From NCBI GenBank assembly GCA_902615835.1, contig CACMQL010000010.1:1-49974 (forward strand): a stretch of 49,974 nucleotides of DNA, given 5' to 3'. Positions 17,991-28,060 of the stretch are shown here, piece by piece. The first letter of the stretch is position 1; each line of letters starts with the position of its first letter. The notes beneath the pieces are model-generated. The model saw nothing but the letters and a program-made list of their open reading frames with translations, was not told the origin of the DNA and did no database searches. Made by a program: the position numbers and the translations under genes. This DNA comes from an uncultured Verrucomicrobiota bacterium (GTDB lineage: Bacteria > Verrucomicrobiota > Verrucomicrobiia > Opitutales > Seribacteraceae).

Positions 17991-19847
17991 ATGAAATCAT
18001 TTTTTAAGGATGTCTTAAAACGAATGGCCGTACTTTTGGTCTCGGCTGCTCTGTTTGCCATTCTTTCTCTACTCGTATTTTCTTTTTTGGCCGGATCATT
18101 CCTCAGTCCTCCTGACGAGCGGATTAAAAAGGATAGTTTTTTAGTTTTGGATCTGACCATGAACCTCACGGACCGTCCTGCTGATTTCACTTTAGAGGAT
18201 CTGACCCGTCAGGCCTTGTCGAAGGAAGAGATGATTCCCGGATATCATCTTCGAGAAGTGGTGGATGCCCTGGCTAAAGCCTCGGCAGAAAAGAGCATCA
18301 AGGGCATTTTTATGACCGGTGGTTTTGCTCCTTCCGGCTATGGTTGTGGTTATGAGACGGTTCTTGAATTTAACAGAGCATTGGCGAGCTTTAAGCAAAG
18401 TGGGAAGAAAATTATCGGTTATTTACACAGTCCCCGTCAGCTGGACTATTTGGTTTATTCAAATTGTGATGAACTTATCATGGATCCGGCGGGTACCATG
18501 CTGTTGCCAGGTCTCGCCAGTGAGCAGCTTTTTCTCGGTGATGCTTTCAAAAAATATGGCGTCGGCATCCAGGTGGTCCGGACCGGGCGCTACAAAGGGG
18601 CGGTTGAGCCCTTCACCAATAATCAGTTTAGTGAGGAAAACCGGGCACAGGTTCAAAATCTTTTACATGCACGCTGGGAGCACTACCTGCGTTCGGTGGC
18701 TACGGCCAGATCAATGCGCTGGGAAGACCTCAATGAAACCCTGAGTGAAAAGTTTCTTTGGAAACCAGAGGAAGCCGTGAAGGAAGGGTTGGTCGATCGG
18801 ATCGATGATTTCGGAGGAGTGATTGATCGTTTAATTAAATTGGGAGCTGCGGAAAAGGAGGAAAATACCTTTGTCCAGGTTGATTTCGGTAATTATCTTG
18901 AAGGACTCAGAACGAATCCTTTGGATAAAAATGGAGACAGCCGAAAAATTGCGGTGGTGTATGTCGAGGGAGCGATTGTGGATGGCTCGGTTGATAACGG
19001 ACAAAATGTGGGCGGAGACAAGATTGCCCGGAGAATTCGTAAAATCCGCAAGAATCCGGAAACTTACGAGGCCTTGGTTCTGAGAATAAACTCGCCGGGT
19101 GGGAGCGTCTCCGGATCCGAAGCTATTCTTTTTGAACTTATTCGGGCGAGGGAAGCTGGACTGCCGGTCGTCGTTTCCATGGGTCCCGTGGCCGCATCCG
19201 GGGGATATTGGATTGCCACTGCAAGTGATAAAATTCTTGCCGGGCCTCAGACAATCACCGGATCGATTGGCGTATTTGGTATTCTTCCAAATGTGGAATC
19301 ACTGGGTTCTGGTTATGGATTATCCTGGGATCGGGTGAAAACAAATCCCTCTTCGGATATTCTTTCCATTGCCAGACCCAAGACCGAAGAGGAAATTTCC
19401 ACCATTCAGGAATATGTCAACCAGACCTATGAAAGGTTTCTTTCTCTGGTTGGAGACAGCCGTAACCTGCCTCCTGGAGAAGTTGAAAACTTGGCAGAGG
19501 GAAGGGTATGGACGGGGCAGGAAGCCTATGACCTTGGGTTGGTGGATGATCTGGGTGGGCTCTCGCAGGCGATTGCAATGGCTTCTGATTTAGCGGGGCT
19601 CGGAACCAGTTTTGACATCGAGGAATTTCCCAAGATCAAAACACCAACGGAGGCCCTGGCTTCATTATTAGAGGTTCGTCAGGAGGGTATTTCGCTAGGT
19701 GGCAGTACGGTTCCAAAAACACTGCTAAATAAACTTTCTGATGTCCAGCCCATCCTTAGGTCTCTCAACGATCCTCTCGGAATGTATGGCATTCTTCCCT
19801 GGTATCGTGCCCGGCTTGGATTCAGTCCATGGAAAATGAAATTATGA
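17991..19847 (+). CDS. sppA: Signal peptide peptidase SppA, long form
   Basis: From the ATG at 17991 (MKSFFKDVL) the product is 618 residues with an N-terminal membrane anchor (about 12-37), the normal length for the tandem-domain form of SppA, a membrane serine protease that degrades cleaved signal peptides. The N-terminal domain supplies the general-base Lys in RTGRYKGAVEPF (K202 in this numbering), and the C-terminal domain the nucleophile Ser in MGPVAASGGYW (S403). RINSPGGSVSGSE precedes the latter. An ATG nine codons upstream is possible; neither has a good ribosome site. The stop overlaps the sufT start as ATGA, implying coupled translation. Confidence 0.92.
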   Translation: MKSFFKDVLKRMAVLLVSAALFAILSLLVFSFLAGSFLSPPDERIKKDSFLVLDLTMNLTDRPADFTLEDLTRQALSKEEMIPGYHLREVVDALAKASAEKSIKGIFMTGGFAPSGYGCGYETVLEFNRALASFKQSGKKIIGYLHSPRQLDYLVYSNCDELIMDPAGTMLLPGLASEQLFLGDAFKKYGVGIQVVRTGRYKGAVEPFTNNQFSEENRAQVQNLLHARWEHYLRSVATARSMRWEDLNETLSEKFLWKPEEAVKEGLVDRIDDFGGVIDRLIKLGAAEKEENTFVQVDFGNYLEGLRTNPLDKNGDSRKIAVVYVEGAIVDGSVDNGQNVGGDKIARRIRKIRKNPETYEALVLRINSPGGSVSGSEAILFELIRAREAGLPVVVSMGPVAASGGYWIATASDKILAGPQTITGSIGVFGILPNVESLGSGYGLSWDRVKTNPSSDILSIARPKTEEEISTIQEYVNQTYERFLSLVGDSRNLPPGEVENLAEGRVWTGQEAYDLGLVDDLGGLSQAIAMASDLAGLGTSFDIEEFPKIKTPTEALASLLEVRQEGISLGGSTVPKTLLNKLSDVQPILRSLNDPLGMYGILPWYRARLGFSPWKMKL

Positions 19848-20389
19848 ATAAGGAAATTACGCTCAATGCAAACTGTGTAGCCACCATTATTCCAGCTGGA
19901 GATCAAGTGACTCTGGCAATGGGTGCGACTTACACGATTGCCCAATCTCTGGGTAACTCAGTAACACTTCGAGATGCCAGTGGTATGTATAGGGTGGGGG
20001 AAGACCAACTTTCGGCATTGGGAGAAGAGATAAAAGAAAAAGTTTTACGGGCTGATCAGGCAGAGGAGTCCGCCGGTCCTTTTGAGGAAAAACAAGTCTG
20101 GGATGCCCTACGCGGATGTTATGATCCTGAAATTCCCGTTAATATTGTCGACTTGGGTCTGATCTACGACCTAAAGGTCCAAGAAGGAGAATCCGGAAAG
20201 CAAATTTTTATAAAAATGACCCTCACGGCACAAGGCTGTGGGATGGGCCCCGTGATTGCCGAGGATGCCAAAACAAGAATTGAGAAATTGGATTCAGTGG
20301 ATTCCGCCCAAGTTGATATCATATGGGAACCACAGTGGAATCCACGGATGATTTCCGAAGAGGGAAAAAAGGTATTGGGGTTGGAGTAA
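19844..20389 (+). CDS. sufT: SufT-type Fe-S cluster assembly factor (MIP18 family)
   Basis: About 181 residues from the ATG at 19844, which overlaps the sppA stop as ATGA; an ATG five codons earlier is also in frame. The N-terminal 60 residues form the extra SufT domain (VATIIPAGDQVTLAMGATYTIAQSLG), and the C-terminal half is the MIP18/PaaD domain with YDPEIPVNIVDLGLIYDL and TAQGCGMGPVIAEDAK. The Cys in QGCGMG is the conserved one. SufT helps mature Fe-S proteins in bacteria with the Suf system. No other suf gene is in the window. It ends seven bases from the convergent PQQ propeller gene. Confidence 0.92.
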   Translation: MNKEITLNANCVATIIPAGDQVTLAMGATYTIAQSLGNSVTLRDASGMYRVGEDQLSALGEEIKEKVLRADQAEESAGPFEEKQVWDALRGCYDPEIPVNIVDLGLIYDLKVQEGESGKQIFIKMTLTAQGCGMGPVIAEDAKTRIEKLDSVDSAQVDIIWEPQWNPRMISEEGKKVLGLE

Positions 20390-20396
20390 TATTTTC

Positions 20397-21641
20397 TTAG
20401 CTACTTATATCGTAGCAGAAAATCAGTTCCTGATCCCTTAAGTACATTTTACCGTTGGCGATAACCGGATGGGTCCAAACTTTACCCTTGGGGTTTCTTT
20501 GCTTGGTCTGGGGAGAAATCGTAAATTCACCCTTTGGATTCCATCCCTTTGGGGTCGCTTCAATGAGGATGACCCTGCCATCGCCTTCGCCGAGGCAATA
20601 TAACCGACCATCGGCGTAAGCAATCGCCCCTTTGCCCAGGGCTTTCTTTTCATTCCAGACCAACTCACCTGTCTTGAAATCCTGACATACCCATCCGTAG
20701 CCATCCGAGTATCCGTATAAATGATCACCAATCTTGATGACCCCACCGTGATGGTTTTTCATGATCTTGTTGTCATAAACATCCCTGGCTCCGGAGGAAG
20801 TCAATTCCACAAGTTTACATCCAATCCCATAGCCTGAAGAAATATAAACATGGCCATCACTGTAAATAGGGGTGGGGATAACCGCTACTTTTCCGGGCCA
20901 GTCCGAGGTCCATACTACTTTTCCATTTTTGGCATCAATACCCACCAGTTTTTTCATCACGAGCTGAACATATTGGCTTTTCCCGCCATGATTAATGACA
21001 ATCGGAGAGGAATACTGGGCCGGCTCGGTGAATTCCTTCGAGCGCCAGAGGATTTTACCGGTCTTGGCGTCCAATGCGGCGAGGGCACCGGCCTTTCCTC
21101 CGGGCGTGCAAATCACACGACCATCATCGACCAGAACGGATTCAGTGTATCCCCATCCGGGAACCTTGCCACCGAGATCTTTTACCAAATGTACATCCCA
21201 GATCTTTAGGCCAGTTCTGGCATCCGCACAGACCAGGTTTCCTTTTCCCCCCAGGGCATAGACTTTGCCGTTTGAAACGGTGGGAGTGGTTCGTGGTCCG
21301 TCACCCCAGCCATTGGTCAACAAGTCTCCCACTTCCAGTTCCCATACTTTTTGGTTGGTTGCTGAACTAGAGACGGCACGATAGGCAATCAGTTTTTCAG
21401 TTCCGCCAAAGGCACCCATGGTGTAAAGGGCCCCATGCGCGACTGAAAATCCCGCGTATCCGAGACCAGCATCCTTGCTCATCCATACTTTCTTGGGTCC
21501 ATTGGACGGCCAACTTTTGAGCAGTCCTTTTTCCATGGAAACATCATCCCGGGCGGGTCCGCGCCAACTTGGCCAGTCTCCAGCACGGGCAGTCACAAGA
21601 ACATTGGATATAATTAACAGAAAAGAAAGTAAGGTTTTCAT
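20397..21641 (-). CDS. Secreted PQQ-type beta-propeller repeat protein
   Basis: From the ATG at 21639-21641 (MKTLLSFLLIISNVLVTARA) the product is 414 residues with a signal peptide. The mature start, DWPSWRGPARDDVS, is typical of periplasmic PQQ-like propellers of Verrucomicrobia and Planctomycetes. Repeating blocks such as VYALGGKGNLVCADARTG and ALDAKTGKILWRS are the blade motif. No PQQ ligands are evident, so it is probably not an enzyme but a binding or scaffold propeller, as in BamB. It follows the oxidoreductase gene on the same strand but a terminator lies between them, so it is likely transcribed separately. Confidence 0.82.
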   Translation of the reverse strand: MKTLLSFLLIISNVLVTARAGDWPSWRGPARDDVSMEKGLLKSWPSNGPKKVWMSKDAGLGYAGFSVAHGALYTMGAFGGTEKLIAYRAVSSSATNQKVWELEVGDLLTNGWGDGPRTTPTVSNGKVYALGGKGNLVCADARTGLKIWDVHLVKDLGGKVPGWGYTESVLVDDGRVICTPGGKAGALAALDAKTGKILWRSKEFTEPAQYSSPIVINHGGKSQYVQLVMKKLVGIDAKNGKVVWTSDWPGKVAVIPTPIYSDGHVYISSGYGIGCKLVELTSSGARDVYDNKIMKNHHGGVIKIGDHLYGYSDGYGWVCQDFKTGELVWNEKKALGKGAIAYADGRLYCLGEGDGRVILIEATPKGWNPKGEFTISPQTKQRNPKGKVWTHPVIANGKMYLRDQELIFCYDISS

Positions 21642-21701
21642 AGGATTTATTATCATTTCAACCCGTCTGCATCGTGCAAGCTGAAATAAACCGATTTTGA
21701 C

Positions 21702-21734
21702 AAAAAAAAAGAGTCAGGCAAAAAGCCTGACTCT
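21702..21734 (-). terminator. Rho-independent terminator after the Gfo/Idh/MocA gene
   Basis: A perfect 10-base-pair stem (21710-21719 with 21725-21734) and 5-base loop is followed, on the minus strand, by a run of eight or more U (21702-21709). It lies 34 bases past the oxidoreductase stop and before the PQQ propeller gene start. Confidence 0.85.
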
Positions 21735-21767
21735 CCTTGGGAGAATGAAATCAGCACCTGAGAAAGC

Positions 21768-22946
21768 TTACTTAGCTTTCGATCGGATCTTTCCGACTTT
21801 TTTCCATTTTTTGGATTTAGCCGAATCAAGAACCGCTTCACAAATATATTGAGTCTCGAGGGCGTCACGGAAGTCCGGACGTAGTGGGCGTTTCTTTCGT
21901 GAACGGTATCCGGCCACAAAATCAGCAAACTGATTAATAAAACTGTGCTCATATCCGATGTTAAGCCCGGGCACCCACCATTTGTCCATGTATGGATGTT
22001 CGCCACCGTCGGTCACATGAATTGAACGCCAGCCACGGGTCTTGGGATCTTCCTTGTCATATTCAAAGTAGTCCAGACGGTGAAGGTCATGGAGATCCCA
22101 GAAAAGCGAACCGTCCGCCCCGTTAATTTCAAAAGTGTAGAGGGCTTTGTGTCCCCGGGCGTAGCGGGTGGATTCGAAGATGGCCAGCGATCCATTGGCA
22201 AACTTGGCAAGGAAGGCACAGGCATCATCAATGGTTACCTTTTGCTTTTTGCCGGTCGCGGTATGAACGCGTTCTTTGATGAAAGTTTCAGTCATTGCAT
22301 TAACCTCGACGATCGGACCGTTCAACCAGATTGCGGTGTCAATACAATGAGCAAGCAAATCACCCGTTACGCCGCTCCCTGCCACCTTGGCATCGAGCCT
22401 CCACAAGCCCTCGCCGCCCTGAGGAAGATCGGTGCTGATGGTCCAGTCCTGAAGAAAGTTTGAGCGGTAGTGATAAATTTTACCGAGGCGACCTTCATCG
22501 ACCATTTCCTTGGCCATGGTTACGGCAGGGATGCGACGGTAGTTGTACCATACCATGTTGGCCACGCCTGCTTTTTCGACCTCGCGTACCATTTCCTCTC
22601 CTTCCTTGCAGTTCAAGGCGAGTGGTTTTTCACAAAGGATACCTTTTCCGGCTTTGGCCGCGGCAATTGCAATTTCATGATGCACATTATTGGGAGCGGC
22701 AATGTCAATCACATCAATGTCGTCTCGGGCGACCAAATCCTTCCAGTCCGTTTCAACGGATTCATATCCCCACTGCTCGGCAAATTCTTCCGCACGCTCC
22801 TTATTTCGGGCGCACACTGCAGCCAGTTGAGGTTCGTATTTTAATTCCGGAAAGAAGTTGGGAACTTTGCGGAAGGCGTTGGAGTGGGTCCGTCCCATGA
22901 AGCCGTATCCGATTAATCCGATGCGTAATGGTTTTTTCTTAGCCAT
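21768..22946 (-). CDS. Gfo/Idh/MocA-family NAD(P)-dependent oxidoreductase
   Basis: A 392-residue cytoplasmic enzyme. The Rossmann motif [19 protein letters not shown] lies at residues about 5-23, the family motif CEKPLALN near residue 104-111 and the active-site area around [16 protein letters not shown] (about 134-149). A C-terminal alpha/beta domain follows. Enzymes of this family oxidise or reduce sugars, inositols or pseudo-sugars and are abundant in Verrucomicrobia. It is followed by a strong terminator. The MFS transporter upstream may move its substrate, but the terminator at 23007-23042 separates them. Substrate unknown. Confidence 0.9.
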   Translation of the reverse strand: MAKKKPLRIGLIGYGFMGRTHSNAFRKVPNFFPELKYEPQLAAVCARNKERAEEFAEQWGYESVETDWKDLVARDDIDVIDIAAPNNVHHEIAIAAAKAGKGILCEKPLALNCKEGEEMVREVEKAGVANMVWYNYRRIPAVTMAKEMVDEGRLGKIYHYRSNFLQDWTISTDLPQGGEGLWRLDAKVAGSGVTGDLLAHCIDTAIWLNGPIVEVNAMTETFIKERVHTATGKKQKVTIDDACAFLAKFANGSLAIFESTRYARGHKALYTFEINGADGSLFWDLHDLHRLDYFEYDKEDPKTRGWRSIHVTDGGEHPYMDKWWVPGLNIGYEHSFINQFADFVAGYRSRKKRPLRPDFRDALETQYICEAVLDSAKSKKWKKVGKIRSKAK

Positions 22947-23006
22947 AATGTTTTTTAGTTTGGTTCAGGGTTGTGAATAAAAATTTTGTTTCGGGTGCGA
23001 CCCTAC

Positions 23007-23042
23007 AAAAAAGCCATATCCCAATGAATATGGCTTTTTTTG
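23007..23042 (-). terminator. Terminator after the MFS transporter gene (bidirectional form)
   Basis: GCCATAT (23013-23019) pairs with ATATGGC (23028-23034) and is flanked by A6 and T7, so it can stop transcription from either direction. It lies 23 bases past the stop of the minus-strand transporter gene, which it most likely serves. Confidence 0.82.
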
Positions 23043-23064
23043 TAAAGAGAATTTAAAAGACCCC

Positions 23065-24630
23065 TTAGATCTCAACGGGCTTGTAGCCGCCCCTGCCTTT
23101 AAAGTAAAAGATTAAGGCAAGATAGCATGCCAACATGAATACAGGAAAGATTGCCACGCTGGCAAGGGATCCTTGTTTACCCGTTTGCATACTTGCCTGA
23201 ACTTTTGTCTGTTCTTCCTCAGGCAAATCACCAATTTTGGACGCGTCCACGGCGGTGTAGTCGCCAAGAAAATAAGTGCTGTCATTGGATATTTTCTGGT
23301 AAGTATCGGCGGATGTGGCTTCTTCCACTGAGGCTTTAATCGAATCTTCAGTCATTTTTCCAATCACCGGCCCACCGAGAATACCAACCGCGAGCATCCC
23401 AATACCGGCAATGGCGTTCAGGGTAAGAGCACCACCTTTGGGGCATTGCTCGGAAACTACTCCCAGGGTCGTGGGCCAGAAAAAAGTCTTTCCGAAACCA
23501 TATAGGGTTGCAAAAACAAAAATCATGGCAAGTCCGGAGGCGGAACTGAGGAGATACAGACCCACAATGGCCAGTACGGCAGATGTGGCCAGGAGACCCA
23601 AAGGACCCAGTGCGTTAACAATCGGTCCGGCAAACCAGAAGCGCAAAACCATCATAATCGCCGAGGTGTAGATCAATACCCAAAGGCCGTTATATCCAGC
23701 TTCCTTCATGGGTTCTTCCATCAGTCCTGAAATTGCCCCGTCGGTTCCCAGTTCAGTGGTAGCGAGAGGGATCATGATGATACAGAGGAAAATAAGCAAA
23801 GGGCGTCCCAGTGATTTACAATAAAGCCCGTACCCCACGGTCGCAGCTCCGGTAAGACCATAAACGATCGGATCGCTCCAGCTAAAAACCATGCCCAGCT
23901 GTCTGAAAATTAAATATCCAGATATCAAGGCTCCGATGGCTCCAAATTCTGCAAGCATTTCCTTATAGGATGTTCCGGATTCGACCCGTTCATTAACGGG
24001 GAATTGTACCTTAAGAAGCATGACAAGATAAACCACCGCAGGGATTGCAATAAGATAAATCAGGATCCTCCAGTCATCCGCGGCCTGAGCTCCAAGAAGA
24101 ATGGTCAGGATGCCACCAAGAACGAGTCCGCCCGGCCACCCGGCATGCAGGATATTGAGCCATTTGGTTTTATCCTTCTTAAACATGGTGGCGACCACGG
24201 GATTGATGAAAGCTTCCACTGTTCCGTTACCCAGCCCAAGGATTACGGAGCCCCAGTAAAGAAGATTGTACGCTTCTCCCTGTGCCGCGCTAAGTGCATC
24301 CCCTTCTAAACCCTCGGCCATCACAACCCCATAAGCCTGAAAGGCAAGAATTGCATAGAGGGCGTAGCAGATGAAACTGAAAATCATCGCAGCCCGGTAT
24401 CCAATATTATCAATAATGAGACTAAAGACGATGATACTGATAGCGAATGGCCAGATCCCAGCTCCGAAGAGTTCCTGAGCCTGAACTTGGTCTAACCCGA
24501 ATGTGCTTGGCCAAAAAGGTGCGGCGTTCACCAGGAAAGCTCTCGTGATGAAAGCAAAAGCGGTTGTAATGAGGGCGATGAAACACCCCCAAAATAATTT
24601 CATATCCGGTTCAGATTCTTGATTACTCAT
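23065..24630 (-). CDS. Major facilitator superfamily transporter
   Basis: A 521-residue inner-membrane protein with about twelve hydrophobic segments, the normal MFS topology. The first half ends with the WGSVILGLGNGTVEAFINPVVATMF region, and the loop after it (KDKTKWLNILHAGWPGGLVLGG) matches the sugar/nitrate-like transporters seen in Verrucomicrobia and Planctomycetes. An unusual soluble-looking loop near residues 440-490 (ASVEEATSADTYQKISNDS) separates the last helices. Substrate unknown. It lies upstream of the Gfo/Idh/MocA gene but behind its own terminator. Confidence 0.85.
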   Translation of the reverse strand: MSNQESEPDMKLFWGCFIALITTAFAFITRAFLVNAAPFWPSTFGLDQVQAQELFGAGIWPFAISIIVFSLIIDNIGYRAAMIFSFICYALYAILAFQAYGVVMAEGLEGDALSAAQGEAYNLLYWGSVILGLGNGTVEAFINPVVATMFKKDKTKWLNILHAGWPGGLVLGGILTILLGAQAADDWRILIYLIAIPAVVYLVMLLKVQFPVNERVESGTSYKEMLAEFGAIGALISGYLIFRQLGMVFSWSDPIVYGLTGAATVGYGLYCKSLGRPLLIFLCIIMIPLATTELGTDGAISGLMEEPMKEAGYNGLWVLIYTSAIMMVLRFWFAGPIVNALGPLGLLATSAVLAIVGLYLLSSASGLAMIFVFATLYGFGKTFFWPTTLGVVSEQCPKGGALTLNAIAGIGMLAVGILGGPVIGKMTEDSIKASVEEATSADTYQKISNDSTYFLGDYTAVDASKIGDLPEEEQTKVQASMQTGKQGSLASVAIFPVFMLACYLALIFYFKGRGGYKPVEI

Positions 24631-24741
24631 ATTTTATGTGGGCTGATTGATTGATACTTCTGGGTAACAAATTTTCTAATGATCTCAAAAAGTAAATTGA
24701 TGGCAAGCATGAATCCATGGGGCAAGGGTTGCCAGACTTGA

Positions 24742-26430
24742 TTATTTCCGTTGTTTCTTGGCCCAACTGTCACGCATGGCCACACTCCGGTTTAGCACCA
24801 ATTCGCCAGACTTTCTTGCCTTGGAATCAATGGTAAAATAGCCGATTCTTTCCAATTGAAAAGGCTCGCCCGCGCCCAATTTCTGTATGCTGGCCTCGAC
24901 GAGGGCATGGGATAAGGAACGGAGGGATTCCGGATTTATATTGCTGACATAGTCCTTGCCCTCATCCGTTTCCTCGGGATTGGGGACTTTGAATAACCGG
25001 TCATAGAGCCGGATTTCCGGATTAATCCCCGAGGTTGAATCGACCCATTGAATCGTGCCTTTCACTTTCCTTTCGTCCGGTGTGCCACCCCCCCGGCTTT
25101 CCGGATCATATTCACAAATCAGTTCCGTGATCTCACCCTGTTCATTTTTGATCACTTCCCGGCAGGTCACATAATAGGCGTATTTCAATCGAACTTCCTT
25201 TCCCATGGCCAGGCGGAAGAATTTTTTGGGGGGATCTTCCATGAAATCATTCCGGTCAATATAAATGGTTTTGGAAAAAGTAATCTTTCGGGTCCCCGCG
25301 TTTTGATCTTCCGGGTTGTTGACCGCATCCAGTTTTTCAACTTGGTCATCTGGATAGTTGGAAATGGTCACTTTTAGGGGGTCGAGGACCCCCAGTCGGC
25401 GCTGGGCACATTTATTCAAATCCTCTCTTAGGCAGAATTCGAGCAATTCCATTTCGATAATGTTCTCCCTTTTCGCCAAGCCAACCCTTTCACAAAACGA
25501 TCTTATCGCATTTGGGGTGTATCCCCGTCTTCTCATTCCACTGAGGGTTGGCATACGGGGATCATCCCAGCCGTCGACCTGTCCCTCTTCCACCAGCCGG
25601 AGCATTTTTCTTTTGCTCATCACGGTGTAGTTCAAATTCAGGCGGGCAAATTCAATCTGTTGCGGGTGATGAATTTTCAGGCTCTCGCAAAACCAGTCAT
25701 AAAGTGGACGGTGATGTTCAAATTCCAGCGTGCAGAGGGAGTGAGTGATTCCTTCGAGGGAATCAGACTGTCCATGGGCGAAATCATAGGACGGATAGAT
25801 TTTCCATTGGTCCCCGGTTTCGGGATGTTCCTGATGCAGAATCCGGTAAATGACCGGGTCCCGCAAATTCAGGTTGGGGGAAGTCATATCGATTTTGGCC
25901 CGCAAGGTCCTGGTGCCCTCATCGAATTCCCCAGCCTTCATTCTGGCGAACAAGTCGAGATTCTCTGCGACCGACCGCTCCCGAAAAGGACTGTTTTGTC
26001 CGGGTTCAGTAAGGGTTCCGCGATGTGCCCGCATTTCCTCAAAGGTTAGGTCACAGACAAATGCCTTATGATCTTCGATCAGTTGAATTGCCCATTGGTG
26101 GAGCTGATCAAAATAATCGGATGCATGAAAGAGCCGTTCATCCCAGTCAAACCCAAGCCATCTCACATCCTCCTGAATTGCCTTGGCGTATTCCACTTTC
26201 TCAGCGGACGGATTGGTATCATCGAGTCGCAGGTTGCAGAGGCCGTTAAATTCCTTGGCAATGCCAAAGTTCAGACAGATGCTCTTGGCGTGGCCCAGGT
26301 GCAGGTATCCGTTTGGTTCCGGGGGAAAACGGGTGTGTACCCGTCCCTCATTTTTTTGATTGGCAAGATCCTCCGCAATACGAGCCCGAATAAAATCCTG
26401 CGGTTTTTCTAAATCTTGTTTTTCTTCCAT
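24742..26430 (-). CDS. glnS: Glutaminyl-tRNA synthetase
   Basis: A 562-residue cytoplasmic class I enzyme that charges tRNA-Gln with glutamine, close to the bacterial family length. The HIGH-like motif is in [19 protein letters not shown] (about residues 34-52), and the KMSKS-like motif is VMSKRK (about 268-273). [23 protein letters not shown] is the conserved catalytic-site region, and the C-terminal half is the anticodon-binding barrel ending in GYFTIDSK. It lies 15 bases downstream of gltX on the same strand, probably in one operon. Confidence 0.96.
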   Translation of the reverse strand: MEEKQDLEKPQDFIRARIAEDLANQKNEGRVHTRFPPEPNGYLHLGHAKSICLNFGIAKEFNGLCNLRLDDTNPSAEKVEYAKAIQEDVRWLGFDWDERLFHASDYFDQLHQWAIQLIEDHKAFVCDLTFEEMRAHRGTLTEPGQNSPFRERSVAENLDLFARMKAGEFDEGTRTLRAKIDMTSPNLNLRDPVIYRILHQEHPETGDQWKIYPSYDFAHGQSDSLEGITHSLCTLEFEHHRPLYDWFCESLKIHHPQQIEFARLNLNYTVMSKRKMLRLVEEGQVDGWDDPRMPTLSGMRRRGYTPNAIRSFCERVGLAKRENIIEMELLEFCLREDLNKCAQRRLGVLDPLKVTISNYPDDQVEKLDAVNNPEDQNAGTRKITFSKTIYIDRNDFMEDPPKKFFRLAMGKEVRLKYAYYVTCREVIKNEQGEITELICEYDPESRGGGTPDERKVKGTIQWVDSTSGINPEIRLYDRLFKVPNPEETDEGKDYVSNINPESLRSLSHALVEASIQKLGAGEPFQLERIGYFTIDSKARKSGELVLNRSVAMRDSWAKKQRK

Positions 26431-26445
26431 GGTGGTGATGAATTG

Positions 26446-27951
26446 CTAGTCGATCCGGTTGCCGTATTTTTGAGCATATTCTTTCTCCAGTTTTTTAAGT
26501 CCTTTTTTGCTTAATCCCGCTCCCGACACGGACAATTTTTCCAGGGCAATCCGGATCCGGGTTCTCACCAAATCCGGACCCAGTAATGCCAGGCTGTCAA
26601 ATAAGGGAAGCGAGACGGTGCTTCCACTGACTGCAACAAAGAAGGGAGGCAGGATCTGTTTGAGTTTTAATTCCTCCGTATCCGCTATTTTTTGAAAAAG
26701 CGAAGAGAGCCCTTCCCGGTTCCAGGCAGGCATTTTTTCCAGTTCCCATTCAGCAATTTTTAAGACTTTAGCCGCCATGCCCGTTTCCAGTCTGCCTGCC
26801 AGAAGATCCACCTCATAGTTAGGCACATCATTCAACAAGAATTGAGCCAGCGGGAAAAAATCAGAAAAAGTTTCCAGCCGCGGCAGGGCAAGAGGAAGGA
26901 TTTTATCTAGAAATTGCGGATTGGCCTTCCATTCAATCATTCTCCGCAGGACATCCTCTCGAGTAAGTTTTTCACGCAAGTATCGCCCGTTTAACCATTT
27001 CAGCTTGGCAATATCGAAAATGGGTCCACCCAGGCTCATTCTTTTGATCTCGAAAGTGGAACTCATTTCCTGAACCGTAAAGATTTCTCTTTGATCAGGC
27101 AGGGTATATCCCATCATGCCCAGATAATTGACCACGGCTTCGGGAACAAATCCGGCATCCTTGTAATAATCAATGCTGGTTGGGTTTTTACGCTTGGATA
27201 GTTTTGATTTATCCGGGTTGCGTAAGAGGGGGAGGTGGGCAAAACTCGGTGGTTTCCAGCCAAATCCTTGATAGAGTAAAATATGTTTGGGTGTGCTGTT
27301 GATCCATTCTTCCCCCCGGATCACATGGGTGATCTTCATCAAATAATCATCAACCACGCTGGCCAGATGGTAGGTGGGATAGCCATCCGATTTTTGAATA
27401 ATTTGATGATCCACCTGACTCCATTCGATCGAGACTTTGCCCCGCAATTCATCCTCAAATTCGCAGACCCCTTCATCGGGAATCTTTAACCGGTAGACGT
27501 ATTTTTCCCCTGCCTTCATTTTCTGTTCGATTTCCTCCCGGCTCAGGCTGAGGCAATGTCCGTCATAGCGTGGAGTCTCCTTGTTTTCTATCTGCTTCTT
27601 CCTGAGTTCGTTCAGTCGTTCAGGGGTGCAGAAACAGGGATACGCATACCCGGCGTCCACCAGTTTTTGGATGGCTTCCTTGTAGAATGCAAGCCGTTCG
27701 CTTTGACGATATGGTCCAAAATCGCCGCCACAATCCGGTCCCTCGTCCCAGTCAAGCCCCAACCATTTCAAGGAGGAAAGAATCGCATCTTCTGATGCCT
27801 GGCTCGAACGGCTCTGATCGGTATCCTCGATCCGCAGGATCATCTCGCCACCATACTTGCGGGCAAAGGCAAGGTTAAATAAGGCCATGTAAGCGGTGCC
27901 CACATGGGGGGAACCCGTAGGGGAAGGGGCGATTCGTGTGCGTACGGTCAT
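26446..27951 (-). CDS. gltX: Glutamyl-tRNA synthetase
   Basis: From the ATG at 27949-27951 (MTVRTRIAPSPTG) the product is 501 residues. The HIGH-like motif is RIAPSPTGSPHVGTAY (about residues 5-20) and the KMSKS-like motif is KLSKRKNP (about 248-255). The CFCTPERL block after residue 110 carries cysteines, but the full zinc-binding CxCx(n)YxC set is incomplete. RIEDTDQSRSSQASEDAI is typical GltX. A longer reading from 27987 adds a 12-residue leader that lacks family support. With glnS directly downstream, the organism can charge Gln-tRNA directly. Confidence 0.94.
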   Translation of the reverse strand: MTVRTRIAPSPTGSPHVGTAYMALFNLAFARKYGGEMILRIEDTDQSRSSQASEDAILSSLKWLGLDWDEGPDCGGDFGPYRQSERLAFYKEAIQKLVDAGYAYPCFCTPERLNELRKKQIENKETPRYDGHCLSLSREEIEQKMKAGEKYVYRLKIPDEGVCEFEDELRGKVSIEWSQVDHQIIQKSDGYPTYHLASVVDDYLMKITHVIRGEEWINSTPKHILLYQGFGWKPPSFAHLPLLRNPDKSKLSKRKNPTSIDYYKDAGFVPEAVVNYLGMMGYTLPDQREIFTVQEMSSTFEIKRMSLGGPIFDIAKLKWLNGRYLREKLTREDVLRRMIEWKANPQFLDKILPLALPRLETFSDFFPLAQFLLNDVPNYEVDLLAGRLETGMAAKVLKIAEWELEKMPAWNREGLSSLFQKIADTEELKLKQILPPFFVAVSGSTVSLPLFDSLALLGPDLVRTRIRIALEKLSVSGAGLSKKGLKKLEKEYAQKYGNRID

Positions 27952-28060
27952 TACAGGGAAGCGAATATTCTTACTAAAATCTTCCACGGTCGACGAACAA
28001 ATTCGCTTGCCCCAAAGCTAGTCCTTGCCATGCACCTCTCATCGAAGTACCAAGGTCTTC

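Noticed and set aside
24631-24741. Possible tRNA or terminator between glnS and the MFS gene
   Set aside because: Only a weak GGCAA...TTGCC pairing is visible, with no T-run and no cloverleaf.
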